From the NCBI GenBank assembly GCA_030704615.1, contig CM060731.1, forward strand, positions 20,894,001-20,958,000: a DNA stretch of 64,000 nt. The letters run 5' to 3'. Under the pieces are notes generated by a model that saw nothing but the letters and a program-made list of their open reading frames with translations, ran no database searches and was not told the DNA's origin. The position numbers were made by a program, and so were the translations under genes. Source of the stretch: Takakia lepidozioides. Its lineage: Eukaryota; Streptophyta; Takakiopsida; Takakiales; Takakiaceae. Positions 1 to 10,574 of the stretch are shown piece by piece. Position 1 is the first letter of the stretch; the number at the start of each line of letters is the position of its first letter.

Positions 1-61
1 CATTAACAACCAAGTTATCAACACATTTTACTGTCTTGGATCTGAAACATTTGAAAGTCTT

Positions 62-1100
62 CTTTAGGCATTAGAGTTATCCGTAAAGGGTCCCAAACTC
101 GCATGAGAACCCTGAGTTTGTCCAAAACTCGGTATGAAATTCGAAACTCAGGATCAAGCGGTACGACTAGAAAAAAACACGGGACCAAACTGCCAGGACT
201 AGGAAAATGGGGGTGGCAGGAGTTTGGTGCCGAGTTTTGTTAATCGTCGAGGTGGAGGCGGTCAGCGGTTGCCCTCATCCCCAGTTTATGATTTGGTGCC
301 CTCTTTTCTGACTTCGTGCTCAGTTTTCTGCACTTTCCGGATTAACTCAAACTCAGGATGAAACCCATAACTCGGGTCCAAACAGGGTACCAAACTCAGG
401 CTCACTTTACGGATAACTCTATTAAAGTTATCCTTAAAGTCATGCCCAGTTTCGTCCCCAGTTTGGACCTCTATCTTGTGTTTCATCCCCAGTTTGAGTG
501 CAAACGTAAAGTCAGCAAAATTGGGCATGAGTTTGCTAAACTGGGCAAGAATTTCTGAAATTAGGCATGAGTCCTACTCCTTGACATGATGTGATACCCT
601 GAAAGGGCAAGAAAAAGCAGGGAGGTTTTTGTTGGAGGCCCTTCACCTTCGTGATGGACTCTCCAAGTAGCGACGAGGAGTTGTCTTCTTCAAGCAATGA
701 TGAAGAGCTCGATATGGAGAGGGAGGCACAGACGATTTTTCAATGCGCAGTTGCAGCTGCAAATTCTGTTGACGTGTTTAATGCAAACGAGCTCAATGAT
801 GAGTTTCAGCAATCAATCGATCCCACTGGAGGTGCTCAAGACGTTTTGACTACTATGAGAGCCACCCTCACGCCCGTGCAGACGTCTCGCAGCTCGCTCG
901 GCGTTACGGGGCGTGCAGCTCGGCAAAATCCGAACTCCAAAGTGGGTATGAAACTAGTTTGACCACCAGTTTTGGTGAGAAATCTAGTTTCATCCCGTGT
1001 TTTTTTTCCTTTGTATGAGTTGGTCCCCAGTTTCTTAACTCGTCCCCACTTTTGGCCGCACTGGGGGTAACTCGTCGCCAGTTTTTGGCCAGTTATTGCC
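62..1100. repeat. Cluster of AAACTCGG / CCCAGTTT motifs in both orientations
   Basis: Between 62-560 and 930-1100 the words 'aactcgg', 'aaactcagg' and 'ccccagttt' recur many times in both orientations. An inverted pair is visible: 'agagttatccgtaaag' at 73-88 and its complement at about 403-418. This arrangement is typical of the subterminal regions of a DNA transposon. I could not fix outer ends or a target-site duplication. The only ORF of note between the two blocks is at 651-962. Confidence 0.45.
651..962 (+). CDS. Small acidic ORF between repeat blocks, unknown
   Basis: This 103-residue ORF begins with an acidic, serine-rich stretch (DSPSSDEELSSSSNDEEL, residues 3-20). A more ordinary middle part follows, and the ORF ends inside the CCCAGTTT-type repeat. 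I do not recognise a domain. Acidic serine-rich N-termini are common in transposon-encoded proteins, and the repeats on both sides suggest it is a surviving N-terminal exon of such a protein. No continuation was found. It could also be a chance ORF. Confidence 0.25.
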   Translation: MMDSPSSDEELSSSSNDEELDMEREAQTIFQCAVAAANSVDVFNANELNDEFQQSIDPTGGAQDVLTTMRATLTPVQTSRSSLGVTGRAARQNPNSKVGMKLV

Positions 1101-1909
1101 CTGGATGAGATTTAGGGGGTCTAATTACATCCGTGAGAGAAAGACTCTGGCTGAGCAGGATTAACTAAGGCTGGGAACTCAATGATCAAGTTCAATACGT
1201 ATGAAGATATCTCATTCAGTAATACAGCAAAAGCTATGTGGTCATCCGATAACTTAGTGCACCTCCATTGACAGGTACCATTTTAGCTTGGCCGGGTCTG
1301 CAAGATACTATTTACTTGTCCTCTCTTTCCTGGGAAAGAAGAAACCCCCATGCTTTTCGAATGACCCCCCGACTGAGATTGTGGGCGGACAAGGAGGGTG
1401 ATAATGAAGATATCAGCCTCATTCACAGTGTCAAATTTGTCCTTCAGACATTCCCTCACATGTTGAGCCTGAAGAGCCAGTTCGTGGAATGAGAAACTGA
1501 ATGTATCCTTATTGAAATCCTAGATTGAGAAGTACTGCATAATACAGAGCTACAATTGATTAAGTTAGATACCTTGTAGACATCAAAGCACAGGAAGATA
1601 GGGAAAAAAAAGTTAGACAAGTGGGCTGAAAATTACTCCTGACAAGTGAGCTTCTGTACAGCAGTGCTGCGTCAAATCATGACCACACTTTTGCTAGTTC
1701 TCGATACAATTAGACACATGCCTCAAAACCAAGACAAGGAGACGTGTCATCTTTTCCGTTCATCTTGAAGTCAAATGATCACACAACTATACAGAGACAG
1801 GTGACGAGGTAGCCAACTGCAAAACACCGTTGAGAGTTTCAACAGAATCGGACCAACAGCTGGCTAGCCTGGCTGAAGCACATTTGAAATACTTTTGACT
1901 ACAACCTTC
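1101..1909. other. 3' flank of the NAC beta gene, no gene seen
   Basis: No conserved exon, RNA gene or clear repeat is visible here. Its proximal part is probably the 3' untranslated region and downstream flank of the gene that ends at 1910. Confidence 0.4.
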
Positions 1910-3173
1910 CTACGCAGCAGCTTCCTGTTTGGCAGCTTCCTCAAATGTGTCGACCTCCACCAAGTCAGGAACATCATCATTGTCCTCATCATCAGCCCCA
2001 TAACTTTCTTGCCTCTGGTACTGCTGTGCAATTTTCTTCAGGTTCGCCAAATTATCCGGGCCTGCAAAGCATTTCAGGTAACAAGTGAAATCCTCAATTT
2101 GCTGTGCTTGTCATAGGCATCTATCTAAACACTCACATACCTCATTCAACACGAACACAAAAACGTGTCATATCATCTGCACATCCTACTATGAGATAAT
2201 GGTCCATACCAAGCTGGTTGATGATCCCAGGCAGAAGATCCTGAAGTTCTGCTTGCCACAATACCCACATATCCACAGAATTAATGCTGAATGCTGATAG
2301 CAGATGGAAACTCTAGAACAGACGATATACTGATGAAAGATAGGGCCTTGAGCCAGAAAGAGATTAAGGTACTTCAACAGGTTCAACAAAGGCAAACAAA
2401 CCTGCCAAAAGACATGCGACAGTCAAGCACATGGTTCAATTCAAACAATGGCTGCCAAGATCAAAGAGTCTTCTTACTCTTAGTTTGTGAGAGCCCACTG
2501 ACAACCCACGTATTGGCAGCTATAGAGGCTTGCACTGCAAAACAAAGTCCATGCAACAGAAGAACAACTCTGTCAGGCCGACAGAAACGATTTCACAAAA
2601 ACAAACACTTAAATGCATGCCAAGGGCAAGCACGGCGAGTGTTTGTGGCCATGAAATTACGTGCATAAAGTTCAGTTAAGAGTGTATTTTTTACAGAATG
2701 GAGACAGATGGTACAGTCAAATTTGCTGGATGGACCGTCAGCAGTAGCTGAGCAAAACCTAGTTCTTGGTAGTCTTAGGGTTTTCAGGCCCTGGGCCTAG
2801 CGAAAGCCCAACATGTACCGCAATCTTAAACAACATCAGATTGCAGCTCAGGTTAAGCGAATGACCTGACCTTTGGGGTTCACAAAATGGATCACATTAT
2901 CATCCTTGAAGATGTTGACTTCCTCAATGCCTGGAATTGTGTTGACACCAAGCCTTTTTAAAGTATTCTGTAACCTCTTGTCGTCTGTTGTGGTGGTCTT
3001 GTGCACCGCTTTCTTCTTTCTGATTGTAAACAAGAACGATAATGAGGGATATCTCACGTAACATCTGTACGAGGACATCAAGGACAAGTATGACGAATAG
3101 CTCACCTTCTGACGCTGCCCTTCCCTCCAGTGCGGACCGCACTGGCCATCTTCATCAGCTTCTCCCTATTCAT
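1910..3173 (-). CDS. BTF3: Nascent polypeptide-associated complex subunit beta (BTF3-like)
   Basis: Four exons on the minus strand, 3173-3106, 3019-2871, 2293-2210 and 2061-1910, give 453 nt (150 aa and TAG). NAC beta pairs with NAC alpha at the ribosome exit tunnel and shields nascent chains. The N-terminus has the family start [20 protein letters not shown]. It is followed by the basic RRKKK ribosome-contact motif, which spans the first intron, and by the NAC domain ([30 protein letters not shown]). The last exon carries [15 protein letters not shown] and the usual acidic tail ([13 protein letters not shown]). All junctions are GT-AG and keep phase. Exon 3 is odd: it is shorter than usual and poorly conserved, and the 'SPQTKK' region is missing. 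An alternative acceptor or a diverged copy would explain that. Length fits the family (about 150-165 aa). Confidence 0.88.
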
Positions 3174-4000
3174 CTGTCACATCCAAGGCCAATCACCCGG
3201 CAGTCAATCTCCAGCTCGAGACAGACAATCCCCAAATGCATACCGGAAAAAGGAAGCAAGAGAAAAGACATAACACCTTGGGAGATGGCGGGCAGCAAGG
3301 TCAGAAGCGGAGACCACCGATGAACGCCTCGCGGAGAGAAGGGGGAGAGCAAGACAGACGAGCTAGGGTTAGCGGGCGGCGCCCGCCCGGCGCCCGCTCC
3401 CAAGCCCCGCCCGTGATGGAACCCGGGTACCCGTGTTGAGGCTGAACGGATGAACAAACTTAGCGAGATCCTCATCCACGGACGCCGGTGATGGAGACCA
3501 AGATTCCAGAACGCCACGTGGAGGTCATGCATTCGTCACACCCAAGGGCCCTCTGACTTTGCAGTAGGTATGGTCTTCCACGTTTCAACATGACACACTT
3601 GGGGAATGCGACCACGGAATTTCGCCAGACGTAAATGATAATTCATTTACCCCTGCTCCTTTCTTCCACCCCTGACCGCACGCTGGGTCCTTCCAATAGC
3701 GCCTGCCCTCGGCCCATTTTACAGGTGGCACAAAGTAGTGCCTTCCCTGCTGCCCGATTCTTGGAAAGGATAAGGGTGGCCCACCTGTCAAAATATTTAC
3801 AGTCGACCCTGGATAATTCTTATGCCTATGGAGCCAAAACGTATAATATTTATGTAGATATATCATAGGAGCGAACTGCGCTTACCCGACGAGTTGAATG
3901 CAAGCGTGGGTGCCTTGCCGGTATGGTCGCCGGGGATAGCCGTCCCGGCGGGCATACTGTCAAATTCCCACCCCTCCCTTGCTCCCCTCTCACCTGCTAG
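3174..4000. other. Upstream flank of NAC beta, GC-rich, no gene seen
   Basis: The first 350 bases upstream of the NAC beta start codon are GC-rich and probably hold its promoter and 5' untranslated region. Beyond that no conserved exon is visible. A small GC-rich imperfect palindrome lies near 3915-3955 ('gccggggatagccgtcccggc'). Confidence 0.35.
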
Positions 4001-4047
4001 CCTGTATTTGTAGAATAAAGCATTAGGAAATCAGGAGTATGGCAAGA

Positions 4048-4140
4048 AGTGGATGGTAGCATGGTAGCTAGGTGATGTATGTTATGAAGTCAAGGCTTGA
4101 GGTTCAATCCGTGGTAATGAAATCACATTGATTGATTGGA
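4048..4140 (+). repeat. Possible tRNA-derived SINE fragment
   Basis: The word 'GGTTCAATCC' near 4101-4111 is a perfect RNA polymerase III B-box. A weak A-box-like stretch ('tagctaggtgatg') lies about 40 bases upstream. No cloverleaf folds by eye, so this is at best a tRNA-related relic. Confidence 0.25.
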
Positions 4141-4227
4141 TGGACATGGGACTGATAAATATATTTTTTCATCTCCAAAATAATCCCAAGTCCAAGATCG
4201 TGGCTACGCTGCCCTATTCCCTTTGTC

Positions 4228-4440
4228 CCCTCATTGTTCCCAGTCCCGCTCCCCTACCACTGTCTCTTGTCTCGCTCCCCTCCTCGCCCTGTGGAACGCG
4301 GCTCGCTCCTCTGTTCCCGGTCCTCACTCCCTTCTTCGTCCTATGAAATGCGGCTCGCTCCCCTATTCCCAATTTCGCTCCCCTCCTCGCCCGGTCCCCT
4401 ACTCGGCCTATGGAATGTGGCTCGCTCCCTGTCCCACTAT
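4228..4440. repeat. Degenerate tandem repeat with CGGCTCGCTCCC core
   Basis: About three units of 60-80 bases repeat the pattern 'cctgtggaacgcggctcgctcc', then 'cctatgaaatgcggctcgctcc', then 'cctatggaatgtggctcgctcc', each joined by pyrimidine-rich 'gctcccctcctcgccc' stretches. The open frames across it are a by-product of the repeat. Confidence 0.6.
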
Positions 4441-4859
4441 GGGGAGCAAGGATCTTGGACCGGGAACAGGAGAGCAAAATTGGAGAATGTTTGGGAACAT
4501 TGTCTTAAAAATGGGGAGCGTGAGGAGGGAGCAGGAGGTGTGGAGCGCTCCCCACCTTTACAGTGGAGAAGATAGTCTGAGCTCACCACCTCACACGCTT
4601 GCCTTGAACTTGTCGGGTAAGCGTAATCCTTGCCTATATCATATAACTGAAATAAAGGTCAAAATCTAAAACAATACAGCACGTCAAATAAAAAATAACA
4701 GTTGGAAAGGTTTAGGGTTTAGTACATACAGCCTTCACTGCATACCATATTCCTTCAATCAAACAGAATGTAAATAGAGGGTTGAAAATACGAAGTAGGG
4801 TAGAATGCCCTATGACCACTCAAATAAGCACAAACTTCGGCCTAGAGAACATATATCAG

Positions 4860-5140
4860 AGTTTTTTTTTAATTCGGAAAATAGCACGAGTGGCTACAGA
4901 GTTTTGCAAAAATTAGGCATATATTATGTTCATCCATTCAAATTAGGACAGAATCATCCAAATCCGTACTTTCATCCATTCAGATCATCCATATTTGGCA
5001 AATTCATCCATAATTATTATTTGTTTTGGAGAAATTTGGTGATTTCATCCATGAAAAAACATGGAATTTGCTACGGAATATTCATTTCTATTTTTTGAGG
5101 TCGACGTTTGGCGAAAATTCGCCAAAAAAAAAAACGTTGG
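4860..5140 (+). repeat. Dispersed repeat, copy 1 (partner at 54410-54680)
   Basis: About 280 bases starting at 'cggaaaatagcacgagtgg' are nearly identical to 54415-54680. Shared landmarks are 'aattaggcatatattatgtt', 'ggacagaatcatcca' and a terminal hairpin 'ttggcgaaaattcgccaa'. The two copies differ by scattered substitutions. No coding capacity is supported. The hairpin end suggests a mobile sequence. Confidence 0.75.
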
Positions 5141-5214
5141 CATATATCGAGCTGGATTTCACAATTATTTCATGGAGAGGAAAGCCCATAACATAAGCAA
5201 TGTGAGAGTGTTTT

Positions 5215-5660
5215 CCACTGTTGGTCTAGTATGGGTATCAGACCCGATTATCAATGCTGGTATCAACCCTGGTATCACGGACCAGACCAGCCTGGTCTTA
5301 AGTTCTACAATACCATGTCATATACCAAACCAGGCTGGTATCCGTATTTTCATACCAGTCACAATATCAGTACCCCCCATGTCTTCCTCATTTACTCTGG
5401 TATGTGTATTACACTAGTTTATGTGGACATACATGTACTTATTTATATTTACTTTATGTTTATTGTATTTATTTTCACTTGATATTTGATAAACTTGTAA
5501 GTCAAGTGGCCTTTGAATGATACCAGAATTGATATCTCATACCAGCTGGTATTGTGGTCATGATACCATACTCATACCAGTATCTGAAAAAAAATACATC
5601 CAACATTATATAGACTAGACTGGTATAAAAGTTTTGTGATTGGGCTGGTACCAGGACAAT
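5215..5660. repeat. Cluster of TGGTAT / ATACCA motifs
   Basis: Around twenty copies of 'tggtat' or its complement 'ataccag', many within 'ctggtatca' or 'ataccagcctgg', occur in both orientations over about 450 bases. They probably form the subterminal repeats of a small non-autonomous DNA element. I could not define its exact ends. Confidence 0.5.
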
Positions 5661-7005
5661 GTCAAGTTCAGCATATTTTCATGCAGCAGGAGCAGTCCGT
5701 CATATTCTAGATACAAGTCTCGACTACAAGGAAAGTGGAGTTCCTAAGACCATTCATCCATTCAAAAATATTGTACTTCCTGTGAGTGGTCATCCACGAT
5801 CAGGTGGAGCTGACATTGCTGCCATTCTTCTCCTTGTGAAAGCTCATACATACTCACTCATATAACTGTCGGGTTTGACCACATGGAAAGACGCCCTAAA
5901 CTCATCCCCCCTAAAGTCATCCATGGAGAGCTTACATGGCCATGGAGCATGGAGAGGGCAGCATGTGAGAGGGTAGGACCCGCATGGCTGGAGCTTGGTG
6001 TGCCTCTTTGCATTTATGGCACAGAGGCCATTAATGTGCCTCTACCACCTGTGGATAGCCCCTTCTTGAGGCTAAGAGCATCACCACCCTTGAGCCCCAA
6101 AAACTCCCTGTAACACAATAGTGTCATCGATTCAGTGCCTGCTGGGTTCTGTGGCGCGGCAGCCCGACTCGCGCATACCCTTGTCCTTGAATCGCCTACG
6201 CCATCCCCGCGCACTTCGTCTCCCATTGGCCGGAAGGGGCGAGATCTCCGCCAAGATGCTGACAGGCACGCGTTTGGTCACGTTGACTTGGATTCAGGGA
6301 CGTAAATACAGCGCTCGGGATCAGTGCACGGAACAATATTCAGTGCGAGCTTTTCATGGGATATAGGGTTCCGTGCATGGGTGGGGGACGTTCCCGCCCA
6401 CCATACCCTCATGTTCCGTTGGCGTGCTACGTAATTTTCTTTTGGTCAACTTTATGGCTTTTTCGGGGGTCGGATTATATTCCATAATCCCCCACCTCTC
6501 CCCAGTCTGTGTCCCTTCTTGCCCATAATTCAAATTACACAGTACACAAGACATGGACAGACAATCTGCCGCATAATGTTCCTCCAGAGGAGACGGTTGT
6601 TTTATTATTTTTGAAATTCAATTTCTACAAGTTCTGAGAATCGGCTGCTGAACTGAGAATTGTCTGCCGCTAAATTCGAAACTGAGCATCATCTCATAAA
6701 TACTAACTACATCAATAAAGCCGTCAGTAATCAGTCAGTAATCACTCGCTCCTTCATTTCTTTCCGGTAAGCAGCTTCTTCAACGCTTGAAAAGTGCAAT
6801 TCACAGTTAGAAATGGAATTCCCAATGTTGGTGGTATTGATTTGACAATTGCTCATCTGACATCCAAGCAGTTTACCGCCTTCTGGTCATTCCTTCATCA
6901 TCACATTGTTAAAATCTGCCATATTAGCATTGTCTTTGTTCATAGTATAGACAGCTGACTCCGCACGGCACCATCCTCCAAATCAGGCCGCTGATCTACA
7001 ATTTC
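5661..7005. other. Intergenic stretch, nothing recognised
   Basis: Several short frames are open on both strands, but none shows conserved motifs or plausible exon structure. I see no RNA gene or terminal repeat pair here. Confidence 0.3.
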
Positions 7006-7007
7006 TC

Positions 7008-8596
7008 CTACAGCTGGCTTCGGAAGAATCTCAAGAAGACTCGGCTTAGGACGCTTAGGCACAATCGGTTCAGGCAGAATCCGCTTAGGCACATTAGGAT
7101 TAGGTCCTTCAGTTCTTCGAAACAGATTGGATCAGGATTATAAATCACTTCAATCACTGGATCAAAAGTCACTTCAATAATATCACCTGAGTCAAGTGAA
7201 CGAGAGCTTGGAGTCCTTGAAAACAGGTCGATGTCTTTTGGCCGACGAAACCATAGCTGATTGGTAAGTGCACCCAGTGGTTCAGAAGCCTCATTAGGAA
7301 GCGAATTTGTTGTAGACTCAGAACGATAGATCAATCGTGGCCCTCTCATTCTCACTCAACCACTTTCATGTCCAGCTCCACAAAAACCTCGTCGTAGGTC
7401 CTCCGCTTACCATATTTGAATGGCTGAGCAATTATCTCCATAGCAGCCATCTTTTGAAGCTCAATACATTGATCATACCTTTGGTATAAGTTCTCATTCT
7501 TGTGGCCGCTAATAGCCATTCCGACCTACGTAGGAACGCCGCCCTGAATCATCTTCTCAATGGTGGCGTATCGCGGGCTTTGTTAGTGAAAAAACCATCA
7601 TAACTAATAAGTGCCATCATATTTCACGTCCGAGCTGTGAGCACTTTAACCCCCACATTATTCATTGAACCATGCCTGGAAACAACATGAAATCCAATCA
7701 GTAACCGTAAACTATTATGCAAAATGATCTATCACTCATGCGAGCGGCAATAGAGCACTTAATGTTGTTCTCGGATTGCCTCGAATGACCTGAAGGAGTG
7801 TCAACCAACTTCTGGATCCTCCTTAGCTAGCATGTGCCGCATCAATTGTTTATATGTCACGACAACGTCTAGCTCGTAACAAGCTACTGCATCGCGGAAA
7901 TGCTCAACCTGGAACTTTGACATCGAGGCCTTATAGTTCTCGGAGTATCTCTCGGAATACCTAAAATGAATTCACAGTAAATTAGATCGGATGTAGACAC
8001 CAATTGACAGGAATTGGTAATCATAGGAATCTCATCAATTCCGGATTTGCCAATTTGCTTAATCTGTCGACAAGTCGTCCGCACGCACTGCACATCTGAG
8101 CAAGACTGCAATTACGACACAATCAACTGTTATCATCCAGGCAGATTCAATGAAATTAATCTTCTACTAAATACTTAAAATCTGGTACTGAAATCTTAGA
8201 ATCAGGGAGTGTGTAAATCTTGCACTGGGATAGAATTCTCCGTTTAGCTTTCGTAGCCCGAGCATGTATGGAACCATAGCTTCAGCAAGCATAGGTACCG
8301 GCATGTCCTCGGTCCTAAATATCTACATGGAACTTGCGAGAAGTCTGCCACTTCCTCAATCTTAACTTGAACCATCGTTTAGCTGCCATGCTATGCTGCT
8401 GGCCGCCTTTGTTTATCTCATTCAAGTCATCCTCATCCACATGAAGGAATATATCTTCCACTTTGTACTCTTGCAGTTTGTTGACATCCGGATTCTCGTC
8501 CTCCACTATAGCAGCTTCTGTATCATTTAGGAGAATGTTTGGTAGCAATCGATTAGCCTCCATAAACGCTTCTAAATCATGCGGAGGTTCGCCCAT
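7008..8596 (-). pseudogene. Decayed tyrosine recombinase (Crypton-like / phage-integrase fold)
   Basis: The minus strand holds pieces of one protein. At 8596-8315 lies an acidic N-terminal part ending in KRWFKLRLRKWQTSRKF. After a possible intron, 8317-8225 reads MPVPMLAEAMVPYMLGLRKL then NGEFYPSA. The pattern 'W..F..W...', then 'R..G..YP' resembles the N-terminal domain of DUF3504/Crypton-type recombinases. Near 7590-7370 comes ATIEKMIQGGVPT, a stop codon, then VGMAISGHKNENLYQRYDQ. This matches the integrase C-terminal box, with GHK as the third catalytic position and the Tyr of RYD as nucleophile. A basic proline-rich tail (NPNVPKRILPEPIVPKRPKP) follows near 7100 in a shifted frame. The middle part with the catalytic Arg and HxxR was not found intact. 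Stops and frame changes show it is dead. The assignment rests on two motif blocks only. Confidence 0.5.
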
Positions 8597-8681
8597 ATCC
8601 TAAAATGCTAGATCGAAGCTTGATCAAATGTCCTGGGGGATACTAGTGTGGCATGCTCATAATCCATTCCAAATGCAATTA

Positions 8682-9456
8682 GGCCCGCGGTTTACACGAG
8701 GCCGGGGGCCCAAGAAATCATGGGCCCAAGACTAGAGCTTTTGGGCCCACAATTGGGCTGAATGAACTGATTAAAATATAATTTTTAAGGAATTGGGCCC
8801 TCTCCGTGTAAACCCATTGGGCCCAAGCCTAAGGCCCAACCTACACTATATCAACCACTTTCCCAGCCCCTCGACTGTCTCTCTTCTTCGCTTTGCGATG
8901 TCTCAAATCTTGAATCCCTGAACTATGGAAGCAAGACTCCTGTGGCCTTGGTCCTCTTCATGGTCTTAAGCACATGATTACAACCATTTTGGCATTGCAA
9001 CAACTTAGTATAAACGATTGCGATGTGCTAGATTGTTGATGATTTCATCGTGGAAAAAGAAGGTCCAACAGATAGAGAGGGCTGATGATTCTACATGGCA
9101 GCACCTGGGTCGCGTGGTGGCCCTCCAGAGTCTCTAGTCTCTACATGCGTACAACCCCATCTCTGACCTATTTCCATCCTACAGCTGCGAAAGGCTTAAA
9201 CAAATATATTTTAATGCTAGGTTTCTTGGGACCAGGGGAAAGAGTTGGGTCTCCATCCCCAGGAGCGTTCCTTTTGTTGGGCTGGGCCCAAGAATTTGGC
9301 GCCATAAATCATGCCATCTAGGCAGCCATGTCATTTTCTTGGTCTTGGGCCCGGACCCTCGTGTAAACCCGCTTGGGCCCGATTTGAGGCTTTTGACCAA
9401 TAGGATTTCTTGTTTCTAGCTTGGTCTTGGGCCCGGGCCCTCGTGTAAACCGGCCC
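8682..9456. mobile_element. PIF/Harbinger-like (Tourist-type) MITE with TTA target duplication
   Basis: The left end begins 'GGCCCGCGGTTTACACGAG' at 8682. The right end is the imperfect complement, '...CTCGTGTAAACCGGCCC', ending at 9456. Both ends are flanked by TTA (8679-8681 and 9457-9459), the TTA/TAA target choice of PIF/Harbinger elements. Inner copies of the same 'gtgtaaaccc..gggcccaag' block occur near 8807-8830 and 9340-9390, so the ends are compound. No transposase is encoded. The element is about 775 bp. Its terminal GGCC.. is also typical of Tourist-like MITEs. Confidence 0.72.
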
Positions 9457-9709
9457 TTAGATTATCGAATGTCGTAAAATTAACATGATGAGACTCATCG
9501 TGGAGTACATAAGACTGAGTTGCAGCCTCTCTATTAGTAGAATTCTTGTTCACTACATTGTAGTATGGATTCTGACATGGATTTGTAATATCGCTAGCAA
9601 CACAACCCCTTGATCTAGCGTTCTCAATGACCTCAACAACTGCATGATCTGGAATAGACTTGACGCCAACAATTCTCGTTGCTACAAAATCCTTCAAGTG
9701 GACGCGCAA
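9416..9709 (-). CDS. Unrecognised ORF beside the MITE
   Basis: This 97-residue minus-strand frame contains LKDFVATRIVGVKSIPDHAV and a Cys/Asn-containing middle, and looks more protein-like than its surroundings. Its C-terminal end runs into the right arm of the MITE that ends at 9456. It may be an exon of the recombinase-bearing element to its left that was split by MITE insertion, or a chance ORF. No domain is recognised. Confidence 0.2.
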   Translation of the reverse strand: MRVHLKDFVATRIVGVKSIPDHAVVEVIENARSRGCVASDITNPCQNPYYNVVNKNSTNREAATQSYVLHDESHHVNFTTFDNLRAGLHEGPGPRPS

Positions 9710-10117
9710 GACGCTTCGTCATCTTTTACCGAGAGCTACAGAAAAATTCGCACAAATTCTACTCCTATGTATTTATAGTCTCGAATGGAAGTTGGGGAAC
9801 ATGGGAAATTCTGTGGCTAAATCTCAATCTTCTTCTTTGAGCACATGAGAAATTGGGGGGAAACACAGGGGAACTCTCCCAAAAGCAAATTACGTGCAGT
9901 GATCACCCTAGGTCACGCTGTCATGGAAATAATCTACCACTCACACTGGCGGCTACCGCCGTTCGCAGTCGCAGCAAATTATTTTCTATAACAGAACTCC
10001 CAATGGCAATTGCCTAATACATCATCTCCTTCACTCAATGATTGCCAGAAGCTACCTTCTTCCAACTCTAGTGGTTCATTCAGATAGACACTTATTCCCA
10101 GCAATTGTGCTAGCCTT

Positions 10118-10299
10118 CCAACTTTGGGGCGTGCTTAGACATTTGTTCCCCTGGACACATAAATCCGTAACTTCATCAATTTTAATAACTCAATTCGAAG
10201 AGATGTACCCAACTTTGGGGCGTGCTTAGACATTTGTTCCCCTGGACACATAAATCCGTAACTTCATCAATTTTAATAACTCAATTCGATGAGATGTAC
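10118..10299. repeat. 91-bp perfect-like tandem duplication
   Basis: The block from 'ccaactttggggcgtgctta' to 'gagatgta' at 10118-10208 is repeated at 10209-10299 with essentially one difference (gaagag versus gatgag). The near identity points to a recent duplication or an assembly artefact. The rest of 9710-10570 shows no gene. Confidence 0.85.
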
Positions 10300-10574
10300 C
10301 AAACAAAGGCTCTTATTAAATGATAAGCACCACTCAATCTTAGTAGTTGATCAACATATGTGAGTTAACAATGTGGAGTGCCACCAACCACTACAATACA
10401 TTTTGAATCCTCGTGCCATTCCGAACGAGCCCTCAGTAAGATAAAACATGGACAAGGAAACTCTCCAAAAACCAATAATCCTCCAGGTCCCCTAAAGATG
10501 AGCTGTTTCTCTCCTTCTACTGAAAACTGAGATGAGTTTTCTCAACAGGTGACCAGGCCCCACAGCCTGACCAC

